DNA of 64,000 bases, taken from the NCBI GenBank assembly GCA_028277605.1, contig JANQFZ010000068.1:1-64000 (forward strand), given 5' to 3'. Position 1 is the first letter of the stretch. Each line of letters starts with the position of its first letter. Shown in pieces: positions 1 through 8,677 of the stretch. This DNA is from Vallitaleaceae bacterium. GTDB lineage: Bacteria; Bacillota; Clostridia; Lachnospirales; Vallitaleaceae. The notes under the pieces are model-generated. The model was not told the DNA's origin. It ran no database searches and worked only from the letters and a program-made list of their open reading frames with translations. Made by a program: the position numbers and the translations under genes.

Positions 1-1
1 G

Positions 2-40
2 GAGTGTTTTATGAATAAATATATAGAAGTAATCCTATGA
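2..40 (+). CDS. possible 3' tail of an upstream gene (partial)
   Basis: An open frame enters from the left edge and ends at a TGA at 38-40, giving about a dozen residues that end YIEVIL. It lies 25 bases before cinA, so it could be the C-terminus of the preceding gene of the operon (pgsA or rimO often precede cinA in Clostridia). It could also be chance, because it is too short to identify. An internal ATG at 11 after GGAG would give only nine codons. Confidence 0.25.
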   Translation, partial: ECFMNKYIEVIL

Positions 41-65
41 TAGTATGAAAGGATTAAAGGGTGAG

Positions 66-1313
66 ATGAAAGCAGAAATAATAGCAGTAGGAACAGAAAT
101 ACTTTTAGGCAATATCGTTAATACAAATGCAAAATATATAGCAGAGCAGTTAGCCCATTTAGGATTGTCAGTTTACTATCAATCCGTGGTGGGTGATAAT
201 GAACATCGAATTATGGATACTGTTTTACTTGCATTATCAAGAGCTGATATACTCATTATAACAGGTGGCTTAGGTCCTACCTCTGATGATTTAACTAAGG
301 AAGCTGTGGCTAAGGCTCTTAATCTACCATTAGTATTGCATGAAGAGACAAAAGAAAAACTTATCCAATTCTTCAAAAAGAGTCAATGCACTATGCCCAG
401 TACTAATTTAAAGCAGGCATATATACCTAAGGACTCAAAAGTATTGGACAATGCTAATGGAACAGCACCAGGATTAATGATCTCAAGGCATAACCAATGC
501 ATATTTTTATTACCTGGTCCCCCGAATGAATTACAACCTTTGTTTAAGAGGTATGTTGCTAAGGTATTAAAAGGATTGGATGAAGGAATCATTCATTCTA
601 AAGTTTTAAAGCTCTGTGGTATTGGAGAAAGTAAGGTAGAATCAATATTAGCACCCCTTTTATTAAAGCAGACCAATCCAACACTTGCTCCCTATGCAAA
701 AGAAGGTGAGGTTCATCTAAGAATAACCGCTAAAGCTCAGTCATTAGATTTAGCTAAGACTTTAATTTGTGGATTAGAAGAGCAAGTACGGGAGAAACTG
801 AACCCTTATATTTATACAGATGACGAACGAGCATTAGAGTCAGTCATACTAGACGAAATCAAGCAAAGAAACCTTACGCTGTGTACTGCTGAATCCTGTA
901 CGGGAGGATTATTAAGTGGACGATTGATTAATTGTTCAGGCGTCTCCGAGATTTTTAAAGAAGGGTATATCACTTACTCTAATGCATCTAAGGTAAGGCT
1001 ACTAGGCGTGTTAGACCGTACCTTGGAGCAACATGGTGCCGTCAGTAAGGAAACTGCTTATGAGATGGCTAAGGGAGCAGCAAGTGCATCAGAAACTGAT
1101 ATTGCAGTAAGTATAACTGGTATTGCAGGACCTTCAGGAGGTAGTAAGGAAAAACCAGTTGGTCTTGTCTATATAGGCTTATACTATAAGGGAGCGATAA
1201 CGGTTAAGAGACGTTTATTCACTGGAAATAGACAAAAAATCCGTAACAGAACAGTGGTAGAAGCGTTGATTATGCTAAGAAACAGCCTCTTAGAAGATTC
1301 AATGAATAAATAA
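66..1313 (+). CDS. cinA: CinA family protein, nicotinamide-nucleotide amidase / ADP-ribose pyrophosphatase-like
   Basis: Two-domain competence/damage-inducible protein of about 415 residues, the usual CinA length. The N-terminal MoCF-like domain shows GTEILLGNIVNTNAKYIAEQ, TGGLGPTSDDLTKEAVA and LLPGPPNE, typical of the COG1058 ADP-ribose pyrophosphatase half. The C-terminal PncC domain shows TLCTAESCTGGLLSGRL and SITGIAGPSGG, the nicotinamide mononucleotide deamidase half. The family recycles NMN in pyridine nucleotide salvage. I prefer the ATG at 66, which starts at the conserved MKAEIIAVGTE, over the ATG at 45. A GGGTGAG sits just before it and an AAAGG 13 bases upstream. cinA-recA adjacency is common in Firmicutes. 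recA has its own promoter in the 78-base gap that follows. Confidence 0.95.
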   Translation: MKAEIIAVGTEILLGNIVNTNAKYIAEQLAHLGLSVYYQSVVGDNEHRIMDTVLLALSRADILIITGGLGPTSDDLTKEAVAKALNLPLVLHEETKEKLIQFFKKSQCTMPSTNLKQAYIPKDSKVLDNANGTAPGLMISRHNQCIFLLPGPPNELQPLFKRYVAKVLKGLDEGIIHSKVLKLCGIGESKVESILAPLLLKQTNPTLAPYAKEGEVHLRITAKAQSLDLAKTLICGLEEQVREKLNPYIYTDDERALESVILDEIKQRNLTLCTAESCTGGLLSGRLINCSGVSEIFKEGYITYSNASKVRLLGVLDRTLEQHGAVSKETAYEMAKGAASASETDIAVSITGIAGPSGGSKEKPVGLVYIGLYYKGAITVKRRLFTGNRQKIRNRTVVEALIMLRNSLLEDSMNK

Positions 1314-1317
1314 TAAG

Positions 1318-1346
1318 TTGACGAATAAGAGGTTATAGGCTATAAT
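1318..1346 (+). promoter_or_regulatory. SigmaA promoter of recA
   Basis: TTGACG at 1318-1323 and a perfect TATAAT at 1341-1346 are separated by exactly 17 bases. The -35 box overlaps the end of the spacer after cinA. Transcription would begin near 1353, inside the LexA box, about 40 bases before the recA start codon. Confidence 0.85.
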
Positions 1347-1351
1347 ATTAC

Positions 1352-1365
1352 CGAACATAAGTTCG
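1352..1365 (+). promoter_or_regulatory. LexA/SOS box of recA
   Basis: CGAACATAAGTTCG is an inverted repeat with perfect 5-base arms, matching the Gram-positive SOS operator pattern CGAAC-N4-GTTCG (Cheo box). It lies 6 bases downstream of the -10 box and so covers the transcription start. LexA bound here would block initiation. This agrees with the known SOS control of recA in Bacillus and Clostridia. Confidence 0.85.
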
Positions 1366-1391
1366 CTTTAATAAAAAAGGGGGATTCATTC

Positions 1392-2444
1392 ATGAAAGAC
1401 GAAAAACAAAGAGCATTAGAAGCCGCAGTTACACAAATTGAAAAACAGTATGGGAAAGGCGCTATTATGAAGCTTGGGGATTCCCGAAGAAACATTAACA
1501 TTGAGACGTTTCCAACCGGTTCTTTAAGCTTAGATATAGCTCTTGGTGCCGGTGGTATCCCTAGAGGTAGGATTGTTGAAATATATGGACCAGAATCAAG
1601 TGGTAAGACAACGGTTGCTCTACACATGGTTGCAGAGGCTCAAAAGAGAGGAAGTATTGCAGGATTTGTTGATGCAGAACACGCCTTAGATCCAGAATAT
1701 GCTAAAAAAATCGGTGTAGATACAGATAACTTATACATATCACAGCCCGACAATGGTGAGCAGGCTCTTGAAATAACAGAAACCATGGTAAGATCCGGTG
1801 CTATTGATATTGTTATTATTGATTCTGTTGCTGCCTTAGTACCACGTGCTGAGATTGAAGGAGACATGGGAGATTCTCATGTGGGACTTCAAGCTAGGCT
1901 GATGTCTCAAGCACTTAGAAAACTGACAGGTGTTATTAATAAATCGAACTGTATAGTTATTTTTATTAACCAGTTAAGGGAAAAGGTTGGCATTATGTTT
2001 GGTAACCCTGAAACGACAACAGGTGGTCGAGCTCTAAAGTTTTATTCCTCTATCCGCTTAGACGTAAGAAGAATTGAAACTTTAAAGCAAAGTAGTGAAC
2101 CTGTTGGTAATCGAGTACGTGTTAAAGTTGTTAAGAATAAGATTGCACCGCCGTTTAAAGATGCAGAGTTTGATATTATGTTTGGTCAAGGGATATCTAA
2201 AGAAGGTGATATTCTTGATCTAGCTGTTAAAGAGAACATTATCAATAAAAGTGGTGCATGGTACTCCTATAATGAAACACGATTAGGTCAAGGAAGAGAA
2301 AATGCTAAGAATTACTTAAAGGAAAATGAAGCCTTGCTGAATGAGATAGAAAATCTCGTAAGAACGGGTTACAAATTACCTTTGAAGGCTTTAAACAATC
2401 AGGTGGAGTCTAAAGAAAATAATAAAAAGACCAAAAAGGGGTAG
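1392..2444 (+). CDS. recA: recombinase RecA
   Basis: DNA strand-exchange ATPase and LexA co-protease of 350 residues, the normal length. The Walker A motif GPESSGKTT is near residue 65. Also visible are the MAW motif [13 protein letters not shown], the Walker B-like [19 protein letters not shown] and the loop-2 region [28 protein letters not shown]. The C-terminal tail is lysine-rich. A strong AAAAAAGGGGG ribosome site precedes the ATG. The gene has its own SigmaA promoter with an embedded LexA box, so it should be SOS-inducible. recX follows after 44 bases and is probably cotranscribed. Confidence 0.99.
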   Translation: MKDEKQRALEAAVTQIEKQYGKGAIMKLGDSRRNINIETFPTGSLSLDIALGAGGIPRGRIVEIYGPESSGKTTVALHMVAEAQKRGSIAGFVDAEHALDPEYAKKIGVDTDNLYISQPDNGEQALEITETMVRSGAIDIVIIDSVAALVPRAEIEGDMGDSHVGLQARLMSQALRKLTGVINKSNCIVIFINQLREKVGIMFGNPETTTGGRALKFYSSIRLDVRRIETLKQSSEPVGNRVRVKVVKNKIAPPFKDAEFDIMFGQGISKEGDILDLAVKENIINKSGAWYSYNETRLGQGRENAKNYLKENEALLNEIENLVRTGYKLPLKALNNQVESKENNKKTKKG

Positions 2445-2488
2445 GTAAATATTTAATGGGGGCTTTGTAGCGAAAGGAATGTTATTAA

Positions 2489-3094
2489 ATGCTATTAACT
2501 CAAATCAATCAGCAGAAAAAAAACAAATGGTTTTACGATTGTTTTATTAATGATGCTTTTGCCTTTACACTAAGTCAATCTGAATTAAATCGGTTACAGC
2601 TTAAGGTAGGCATGACTCTCTCTCAAGAAGTATTGGAAAGTATTTATAATAAGTATGTTTTTAAACGTGCTAAAAAGAAGGCTGTAAGTCTACTAAAAAG
2701 AAAAGATAGAACCAAGTATGAAATAGAAAGCAAGCTAAAAGAAGCAAGATTTAATGATTATGTCATTCAAAGTGTTATTGATCATTTAAAAAGCAATCAC
2801 CTCATCAATGATAAAAAGTATTTTGAGAATTATGTATCATACTACAAGACCAAGAAAAGCTTAAAGAAAATTCAGTATGACCTAAGGCTTAAAGGTATAA
2901 AAAGAGAGTACTTAGAAATGATTGGTGATTTATATCAAAACGAAGAATCAACGGCTTATAAACTCTTAGATAAAAAGTACAACATAGAAGTTGATACCAA
3001 GGAAAAAATGATGGCATATCTTATTAGAAAGGGCTTTAAATATGACAGTGCTAAGAAAGTTGTTGAACAATGGTTGACAAGCAATGAAAAATAA
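2489..3094 (+). CDS. recX: regulatory protein RecX
   Basis: RecX binds RecA filaments and limits their growth and ATPase activity. The 201-residue product has the family layout of tandem three-helix units: residues near 65-100 (RAKKKAVSLLKRKDRTKYEIESKLKEA in two parts, with the typical R-(S/T)-x-x-E-(I/L)-x-x-K-L signature), then the segment with DLRLKGIKREYLEM, then the C-terminal RKGFKYDSAKKVVE. The N-terminal half resembles other clostridial RecX proteins, including the FALTQSEL-like stretch. The start follows a GCGAAAGGAA ribosome site. Position directly after recA supports the call. Confidence 0.9.
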   Translation: MLLTQINQQKKNKWFYDCFINDAFAFTLSQSELNRLQLKVGMTLSQEVLESIYNKYVFKRAKKKAVSLLKRKDRTKYEIESKLKEARFNDYVIQSVIDHLKSNHLINDKKYFENYVSYYKTKKSLKKIQYDLRLKGIKREYLEMIGDLYQNEESTAYKLLDKKYNIEVDTKEKMMAYLIRKGFKYDSAKKVVEQWLTSNEK

Positions 3095-3109
3095 ATCTTT
3101 AAGTCACTT

Positions 3110-3135
3110 GACAGCAGGTTTTTAAACCTGCTGTC
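3110..3135. terminator. 12-bp near-perfect hairpin after recX, no U-tract
   Basis: GACAGCAGGTTT at 3110-3121 pairs with AAACCTGCTGTC at 3124-3135 around a 2-base gap (4-base loop in practice). It lies 16 bases after the recX stop. No run of T follows on either strand, so it is not a textbook Rho-independent terminator. It may end the recA-recX transcript, stabilise its 3' end or act as an operator. Confidence 0.5.
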
Positions 3136-3190
3136 TGTACGTAGGGATTAGACAATATGTCCATAATAAAAAAAACAATAAGATATAAAC

Positions 3191-3219
3191 TTGACATAAT
3201 GTATAAAAAGTTATAAAAT
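3191..3219 (+). promoter_or_regulatory. SigmaA promoter of rny
   Basis: A perfect TTGACA at 3191-3196 and TAAAAT (5/6) at 3214-3219 are separated by 17 bases, about 60 bases before the probable translation start of rny. Confidence 0.75.
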
Positions 3220-3263
3220 TTATATGTTGTATTAATTATGCCATTGTACAATGAAAATTTAAT

Positions 3264-3282
3264 AAGGGAGGTGTCAACTATA
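3264..3282 (+). promoter_or_regulatory. strong ribosome binding site pointing to an ATA start codon for rny
   Basis: AAGGGAGGTG at 3264-3273 is nearly the full anti-Shine-Dalgarno complement. With GGAGG at 3267-3271, the codon at ideal spacing (8 bases) is ATA at 3280-3282, in frame with RNase Y. The in-frame GTG at 3271 overlaps the site itself. The in-frame ATG at 3238 has no ribosome site in front of it. Confidence 0.55.
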
Positions 3283-4836
3283 GATATAACAATAATAATA
3301 ATAATTATCGGAGTTATCGTATGCATTGCGGTTGGTTTTGTTGCTTTTTCTCTTGGTGTTTCGTATAGAAAAAAAGTTGCTGAAGCTCAATATGGATCGG
3401 CTGAGCATAAGGCAAGAAAAATTGTTGATGATGCAATTAAAGAAGCTGAATCTATCAAAAAAGAAGCTCGCTTTGAGATAAAAGAGGAAACATATAAAAT
3501 CAAAAATGATTTAGATAAAGAAGTTAAAGACCGTAGAAACGAATTACAGCGCCTTGAAAGGAGACTTCTTCAGAAAGAGGAAGCGCTTGATAAGAAAGCA
3601 GAATCCTTTGAAAGAAAAGAATCCTATTTTAATTCAAAAGAACAAGAAATTAAAAAGAATATGGAGCATATCTCTAAGCTTCAAAAACAACAAATAGTAG
3701 AATTAGAGAAAATTTCTGGTCTCACCTCCGATCAAGCCAAAGAATTCCTTTTGAAATCTGTAGAAAGTGAAATTAAACATGAAACAGCGAAATTAATTAA
3801 GGATTATGAAACCAAATTAAAGGGAGAGTCTTATAAAAAAGCTAGAGAAATATTATCTACTGCCATTCAAAAATGTGCAGCAGATCATGTTGCTGAAACA
3901 ACAGTTTCAGTCGTGCCTCTTCCAAGTGATGAAATGAAAGGTAGAATAATAGGTAGAGAAGGTCGTAATATACGAACGCTCGAAACCTTAACTGGTATAG
4001 ATCTTATTATTGATGATACACCAGAAGCGGTTATTTTATCTGGATTTGACCCTATCAGACGTGAAGTAGCAAGAATAGCTCTTGAAAAACTGATCGTTGA
4101 TGGTAGAATTCACCCAGCAAGAATTGAAGAAATGGTTGAAAAAGCTAAGCGTGAAGTTGAGAATATTATGCGTGAAGAAGGCGAAGCGGCTACATTTGAA
4201 ACTGGTGTTCATGGTTTACATCCTGAACTTATTCGACTGCTTGGTAAAATGAAATATAGAACAAGCTATGGACAAAATATTCTAAAGCATTCTATAGAAG
4301 TTGCTCATTTATGTGGTTTAATAGCAGGTGAAATAGGTGATGATATTCGATTAGCTAAACGTGCTGGTTTACTTCATGATATTGGTAAGGCTTTAGATCA
4401 TGAATTAGAAGGCGGTCATGTCGTTATCGGTACCAATCTCTGTAAAAAATACAAAGAATCACCGATTATTGTAAATGCTGTTGAAGCCCATCATGGAGAC
4501 GTAGAACCTAAAAGCACCATAGCTGCTATAGTACAAGCCGCTGATACAATATCTGCAGCTCGACCAGGTGCAAGAAGAGAAACACTAGAGACATATATTA
4601 AGAGATTGCAAAATCTTGAAAACATAGCCCAAGGCTTTGACGGTGTCGATAAAACATTCGCTATACAAGCAGGTAGAGAAGTTAGAATTATGGTTATTCC
4701 TGATCATATTAATGATGATGAAATGGTATTACTGGCTAGAGATGTTTCTAAGAAAATAGAAAGTGAGCTTGAATACCCAGGACAGATAAAAGTAAACGTA
4801 ATCAGAGAGACAAGAGCAATAGATTATGCAAAATAA
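3280..4836 (+). CDS. rny: ribonuclease Y
   Basis: Membrane-anchored endoribonuclease that starts bulk mRNA decay in Firmicutes. The layout is classical: an N-terminal transmembrane segment (the isoleucine-rich stretch through VAFSLGVSY), a long charged coiled coil rich in K/E, a KH RNA-binding domain ([21 protein letters not shown]), and an HD domain with [10 protein letters not shown] and EAHHGDVEP. Length is about 519 residues from the ATA at 3280, normal for the family. From that codon the protein begins (M)DITII, like other RNase Y N-termini. The ATG at 3238 or GTG at 3271 are the alternatives. An ATA/AAT trinucleotide run encodes the first membrane residues. It has its own promoter and terminator, so it is monocistronic. 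Confidence 0.97.
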   Translation: MDITIIIIIIGVIVCIAVGFVAFSLGVSYRKKVAEAQYGSAEHKARKIVDDAIKEAESIKKEARFEIKEETYKIKNDLDKEVKDRRNELQRLERRLLQKEEALDKKAESFERKESYFNSKEQEIKKNMEHISKLQKQQIVELEKISGLTSDQAKEFLLKSVESEIKHETAKLIKDYETKLKGESYKKAREILSTAIQKCAADHVAETTVSVVPLPSDEMKGRIIGREGRNIRTLETLTGIDLIIDDTPEAVILSGFDPIRREVARIALEKLIVDGRIHPARIEEMVEKAKREVENIMREEGEAATFETGVHGLHPELIRLLGKMKYRTSYGQNILKHSIEVAHLCGLIAGEIGDDIRLAKRAGLLHDIGKALDHELEGGHVVIGTNLCKKYKESPIIVNAVEAHHGDVEPKSTIAAIVQAADTISAARPGARRETLETYIKRLQNLENIAQGFDGVDKTFAIQAGREVRIMVIPDHINDDEMVLLARDVSKKIESELEYPGQIKVNVIRETRAIDYAK

Positions 4837-4861
4837 GCGTGATAAACATCACGCTTTTTTT
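4837..4861 (+). terminator. Rho-independent terminator of rny
   Basis: GCGTGAT (4837-4843) pairs with ATCACGC (4848-4854) around an AAAC loop, followed by a run of seven T. It begins directly after the rny stop codon. Confidence 0.9.
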
Positions 4862-5089
4862 GTATTTATACTGTAATTACATCACTAATAAATATAATTA
4901 TTGATGAAAGCGCTAGAAATAGTATTTCATAAAAGTACTAATGACTTTTCATACGCAATATAATGGTGTATATGTGCTTTATTACTAATATATGTAGTAT
5001 ATGTGACTCTTGTTGTAATTGCTTTAAAAGATTAATCTTGAAATAGGAATATTAACTCTTATTAAATATAAGAAAAAATAAAAATAAAA

Positions 5090-5118
5090 AAAGGAATTAT
5101 TGTGTTTTTATAGAATTA
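5090..5118 (+). promoter_or_regulatory. SigmaH-type promoter of spoVS
   Basis: AAAGGAATT at 5090-5098 matches the SigmaH -35 consensus RWAGGAWWW throughout. AGAATTA at 5112-5118 matches the -10 core HGAATWW. The spacer is 13 bases. It ends 35 bases before the spoVS start. spoVS of B. subtilis is known to depend on SigmaH, so sequence and biology agree. The rest of the 316-base gap 4838-5153 is AT-rich with nothing else recognised. Confidence 0.7.
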
Positions 5119-5153
5119 TTTAACTATAATGTTCTAAAAGGGGGTCTTTAAGA

Positions 5154-5417
5154 GTGGAAGTTTTAAAAGTTGCTGCAAGTTCTAATCCTAATTCAGTTGC
5201 AGGTGCGTTAGCAAATACCATTCGTGAAAAAGGCGGGGCAGAGCTCCAAGCGATTGGTGCAGGTGCATTAAATCAAGCAATAAAAGCAGTAATAATTGCA
5301 AGAGGTTATGTGGCACCTTCAGGCTATGACCTAGTATGTACACCAGCTTTCACTGATATTGATATTAATGGAGAAGAGAGAACGGCAATTAAGTTAATTG
5401 TCCAATCAAGACAATAG
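5154..5417 (+). CDS. spoVS: stage V sporulation protein S
   Basis: An 87-residue Alba-like protein, the standard SpoVS length, with the near-invariant core MEVLKVAASSNPNSVAGALA, IREKGGAELQAIGAGALNQA and RGYVAPSG. SpoVS affects septation, coat assembly and the progress of sporulation, and is thought to bind nucleic acid. It starts at a GTG, 8 bases after AGGGGGTC, so the first residue is read as Met. It has a SigmaH-like promoter in front and a large hairpin terminator behind, so it is transcribed alone. In B. subtilis the gene also lies just downstream of rny (ymdA), so this is conserved synteny. Confidence 0.97.
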   Translation: MEVLKVAASSNPNSVAGALANTIREKGGAELQAIGAGALNQAIKAVIIARGYVAPSGYDLVCTPAFTDIDINGEERTAIKLIVQSRQ

Positions 5418-5466
5418 TAGAGTTAACAAGAAGGTTGTAAGCAAAACTTTAACTAACGCATAATAG

Positions 5467-5535
5467 AGCTATATATTATATAAATGGTATTTTGCCTAAA
5501 GGCAAACCCCTAATTTATATTATATGTAGCTTTTT
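5467..5535 (+). terminator. two-tier hairpin terminator of spoVS
   Basis: An outer arm at 5467-5485 (AGCTATATATTATATAAAT) pairs with 5513-5531 (two mismatches or wobbles). Nested inside is a second hairpin, TTTGCC-taaa-GGCAAA at 5491-5506. A short T run follows. It sits 50 bases after spoVS. The rest of the gap to 5716 shows only the next promoter. Confidence 0.7.
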
Positions 5536-5656
5536 GCATAATAGGGACAGAAGGCTTGTATATGAATTAAAACCATTATAATAATTCATAATATGTAAAA
5601 GTAATGGGATATAATTAGATGAATACGTTATTAAATGAATTATTTTAAATAGAAAC

Positions 5657-5685
5657 TTGCAAATTTCTAAAAAATGTAATACAAT
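5657..5685 (+). promoter_or_regulatory. SigmaA promoter of the aminotransferase
   Basis: TTGCAA at 5657-5662 and TACAAT at 5680-5685 with a 17-base spacer, about 30 bases before the start codon at 5717. Confidence 0.7.
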
Positions 5686-5716
5686 ATAGTTAATAAAAAA
5701 AAGGTGGTGCTAATGG

Positions 5717-6907
5717 ATGTTATCAACTAAGGCAAGTGAAGTAAAACCTTCTTCTACACTAGCTATGACAGCTAAAGGAAAGCAAATGAAGGCAGAAGGT
5801 ATTGACGTAGTGGGCTTTACGGCAGGTCAACCCGATTTTGATACGCCCCAACATATTAAAAATGCAGCTATAGAGGCTATCAATAGTGGTTTTACAAAAT
5901 ATACACCAGCTGCAGGTATTAAAGAATTAAAAGAAGCTGTTTGTAAGAAATTATTAAATGAAAACAATGTGGCGTATCAACCCTCACAGATTGTTATTAG
6001 TAACGGTGCTAAGCATTCCTTGAACAATACATTTATGGCACTTTTAAATCCAGGAGATGAAGTTATCATACCTGCCCCTTATTGGTTAAGCTACCCACAG
6101 ATAGTAAAGATGGCAGATGGTGTACCAGTTATTGTTAAAGCAGACAAAGAAAACCAATATAAGGTAACGATAGAACAACTCAACGAGGCACTAACGGATA
6201 AGACAAAGGTTATTTTATTGAATACTCCAAGTAATCCTACGGGCATGTTTTATACTAAAAAAGAGTTAGAGGCTATTGCTTGTTTTGCTGTTGAGAATGA
6301 TTGCTATGTGGTGTCAGATGAAATTTATGAACATTTAGTGTACACTGATGAGAAGCCTGTAAGTATAGCATCACTTAATGATGATATCTATAAGAAAACA
6401 ATTATTATTAATGGAGTTTCTAAAAGCTATTCTATGACTGGGTGGAGAATTGGTTATGCTGCAGCCAGTGAGGAAATAGCTAAGCTTATGGGTAATGTTC
6501 AGAGTCATTGTACAGGCAACGCAAACTCTATTGCTCAAAAAGCTGCAGTAGCAGCAATAAGTGGTGACCAAGCATGTGTTGAAGAGATGCGACTTGCATT
6601 TGATGAAAGAAGACAATACATGTATGAGCGAATAAATAAAATGCCTTATGTTTCTGCACTTGAACCTCAGGGAGCTTTTTATTTCTTTATTGATTTAGGA
6701 GAAGTACTATCTAAATCTATAAAGGGAGAAAAAATAGGCACAGCAGATGTTTTTGCTAAGCATTTGCTGCAAGAGAAGCAAGTAATTGCTATTCCATGTA
6801 ATGATTTTGGTTTTGATACGCATATTCGCCTATCGTATGCTATAGGTTTAGAAGATATTAAAAAGGGATTGGATAGAATAGAAGCGTTTATCGGTTTATT
6901 AAAATAA
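5717..6907 (+). CDS. pyridoxal-phosphate aspartate/aromatic aminotransferase (class I/II)
   Basis: A fold-type I aminotransferase of 396 residues. The PLP Schiff-base lysine is K236 in NGVSKSYSMTGWRIGYAA. Other family marks are GQPDFDTPQHI, KYTPAAGI, the PAPYWLSYP substrate loop, LNTPSNPTG and the C-terminal IRLSYA arginine that binds the alpha-carboxylate. It most resembles the Ib-subgroup aspartate aminotransferases (AspB/AspC) interconverting aspartate and glutamate via oxaloacetate and 2-oxoglutarate. Prephenate or aromatic substrates cannot be excluded. The start at 5717 lies 9 bases after AGGTGG. An overlapping ATG at 5713 opens only a five-codon frame. It has its own promoter and terminator. 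Confidence 0.93.
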   Translation: MLSTKASEVKPSSTLAMTAKGKQMKAEGIDVVGFTAGQPDFDTPQHIKNAAIEAINSGFTKYTPAAGIKELKEAVCKKLLNENNVAYQPSQIVISNGAKHSLNNTFMALLNPGDEVIIPAPYWLSYPQIVKMADGVPVIVKADKENQYKVTIEQLNEALTDKTKVILLNTPSNPTGMFYTKKELEAIACFAVENDCYVVSDEIYEHLVYTDEKPVSIASLNDDIYKKTIIINGVSKSYSMTGWRIGYAAASEEIAKLMGNVQSHCTGNANSIAQKAAVAAISGDQACVEEMRLAFDERRQYMYERINKMPYVSALEPQGAFYFFIDLGEVLSKSIKGEKIGTADVFAKHLLQEKQVIAIPCNDFGFDTHIRLSYAIGLEDIKKGLDRIEAFIGLLK

Positions 6908-6913
6908 TTTTCT

Positions 6914-6954
6914 CTGCATTCGCTATGCTTTTTGTTGGTGAATGCAGTTTTTTT
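6914..6954 (+). terminator. terminator of the aminotransferase gene
   Basis: CTGCATTC (6914-6921) pairs with GAATGCAG (6940-6947) around an 18-base loop, followed by seven T. Confidence 0.8.
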
Positions 6955-6973
6955 ATACTCTAATCACCTTATA

Positions 6974-7001
6974 TTTACTTTACCAAAGGATATGATATAA
7001 T
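6974..7001 (+). promoter_or_regulatory. extended -10 SigmaA promoter of purB
   Basis: TGATATAAT (6993-7001) is an extended -10 element (TGn before TATAAT). A weak -35, TTTACT, lies at 6974-6979 with a 16-base spacer. It ends 31 bases before the purB start. Confidence 0.7.
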
Positions 7002-7032
7002 ACTTATAGTACCATTTGAAAGGATGAAAAAA

Positions 7033-8463
7033 ATGAACGACATCTATGAATCACCGTTAGCAACACGATATGCTAGTAAAGAAATGCTGTACTTATTTTC
7101 AGCAGATATGAAATTTAAGACTTGGAGAAAGCTTTGGATAGCTCTTGCTGAGAGCGAGAAAGAATTAGGCTTAGATATATCACAAGAGCAGATAGATGAG
7201 TTAAAACAATTTAAAGATACAATTAATTATGATGTAGCAAAGGCACGTGAAAAAGAAGTTCGTCATGATGTGATGGCACATGTCTATGCATATGGTGTTC
7301 AAGCAGCTAAAGCTAAGCCCATTATTCATTTGGGTGCAACGAGCTGCTATGTAGGAGATAATACAGACATTGTTATAATGGATCAAGCCATCGAGCTAAT
7401 CAAAGGTAAAATACTTAATGTCATGGATAAGTTAGCATCCTTTGCAATACAATATAAATCAATGCCGACATTAGGATTTACACATTACCAGCCTGCTCAG
7501 CTAACAACAGTAGGGAAAAGAGCCTGCTTATGGTTAGAGGATTTGTGGATGGATATGATGGATGTTGAGCATTTAATAAGTAAAAAGCGGTTAAGAGGGG
7601 TTAAAGGCACAACTGGAACTCAGGCTAGTTTCCTTAATCTTTTTGATGGGAATCATGAAAAAGTACTAGCACTGGATGAACTGGTAGCTGAGAAGATGGG
7701 ATATCAAAAAACTTATCCAATTACGGGACAAACCTATCCAAGAAAACTGGACGCTCAGATGCTTGGTGTACTGAGTGGTATTGCTCAATCTGCTTATAAG
7801 TTTAGCAATGATATTCGTTTATTACAAAATCTAAAAGAAATTGAAGAGCCGTTCGGAAAGCATCAAATTGGTTCCTCTGCAATGGCATATAAGAGAAACC
7901 CAATGAGAAGTGAAAGGATATCAGCTTTAGCACGTTATGTCATTACTACGTCCCTAAATCCTGCAATAACTGCATCAACTCAATGGTTTGAAAGAACACT
8001 AGACGATAGTGCTAATAAAAGAATCGCGGTATCAGAAGCTTTTCTTGCTGTAGATGCTATATTGAATATATATATGAACGTTATGGATGGGCTAGTTGTA
8101 TATCCTAATGTCATTCATCAGAGAATTATGAGTGAGCTGCCTTTTATGGCTACGGAAACCATTCTAATGGAGGGAGTTAAACGTGGCGGTGATCGTCAAG
8201 AACTACATGAGAGAATTAGAATTCACTCTATGGCGGCAGGGAAACAGGTTAAAATGGAAGGTAAACCCAATGATTTAATTGAACGTATTATTGAAGATGA
8301 TTGCTTTAAAATAACAGAGGAAGAAATAAATGAACTGTTAAAACCTGAGAATTTTATTGGGCGTTGTGTTGAGCAGGTAGAGGCATTTATTGAAGAGCAT
8401 ATTTCTCAATTACTTAAAGATAATGAAGAGATTCTTGGAAAGAGTGCAAAGCTTGAGGTTTAA
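7033..8463 (+). CDS. purB: adenylosuccinate lyase
   Basis: PurB removes fumarate from adenylosuccinate and from SAICAR in purine synthesis. The 476-residue protein has the fumarase/aspartase superfamily marks: YESPLATRYAS at the N-terminus, HDVMAHVYAYG, LGATSCYVGDNTD, TLGFTHYQPAQLTTVGKR with the catalytic His, and the signature loop GSSAMAYKRNPMRSE. I choose the ATG at 7033 because AAAGG lies 9 bases before it but directly abuts the ATG at 7024. The downstream gap of about 210 bases contains only a weak ACAGGA/TCCTGT hairpin after the stop. Confidence 0.97.
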   Translation: MNDIYESPLATRYASKEMLYLFSADMKFKTWRKLWIALAESEKELGLDISQEQIDELKQFKDTINYDVAKAREKEVRHDVMAHVYAYGVQAAKAKPIIHLGATSCYVGDNTDIVIMDQAIELIKGKILNVMDKLASFAIQYKSMPTLGFTHYQPAQLTTVGKRACLWLEDLWMDMMDVEHLISKKRLRGVKGTTGTQASFLNLFDGNHEKVLALDELVAEKMGYQKTYPITGQTYPRKLDAQMLGVLSGIAQSAYKFSNDIRLLQNLKEIEEPFGKHQIGSSAMAYKRNPMRSERISALARYVITTSLNPAITASTQWFERTLDDSANKRIAVSEAFLAVDAILNIYMNVMDGLVVYPNVIHQRIMSELPFMATETILMEGVKRGGDRQELHERIRIHSMAAGKQVKMEGKPNDLIERIIEDDCFKITEEEINELLKPENFIGRCVEQVEAFIEEHISQLLKDNEEILGKSAKLEV

Positions 8464-8677
8464 CAGGATTACGCTTCACTCCTGTTTCGCTGTGTAGCTA
8501 ATACTAGTTACCCTTTCTTACGTACATCATGGGATGCTAAAATTTTTCGATGCGAATATCATAGAGTGATTTTGGTATTGACGGATGAATAATGAAAGTT
8601 AAAGCTGATATTTTTTATGGATAAATCTAAATCCTTAGTAATTTAGTAGTTAGGCAAAATAAAGGTTGGTGAGAAAA

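Noticed and set aside
5713-5730. Five-codon leader peptide overlapping the aminotransferase start
   Set aside because: No attenuator structure or run of regulatory codons; likely chance.
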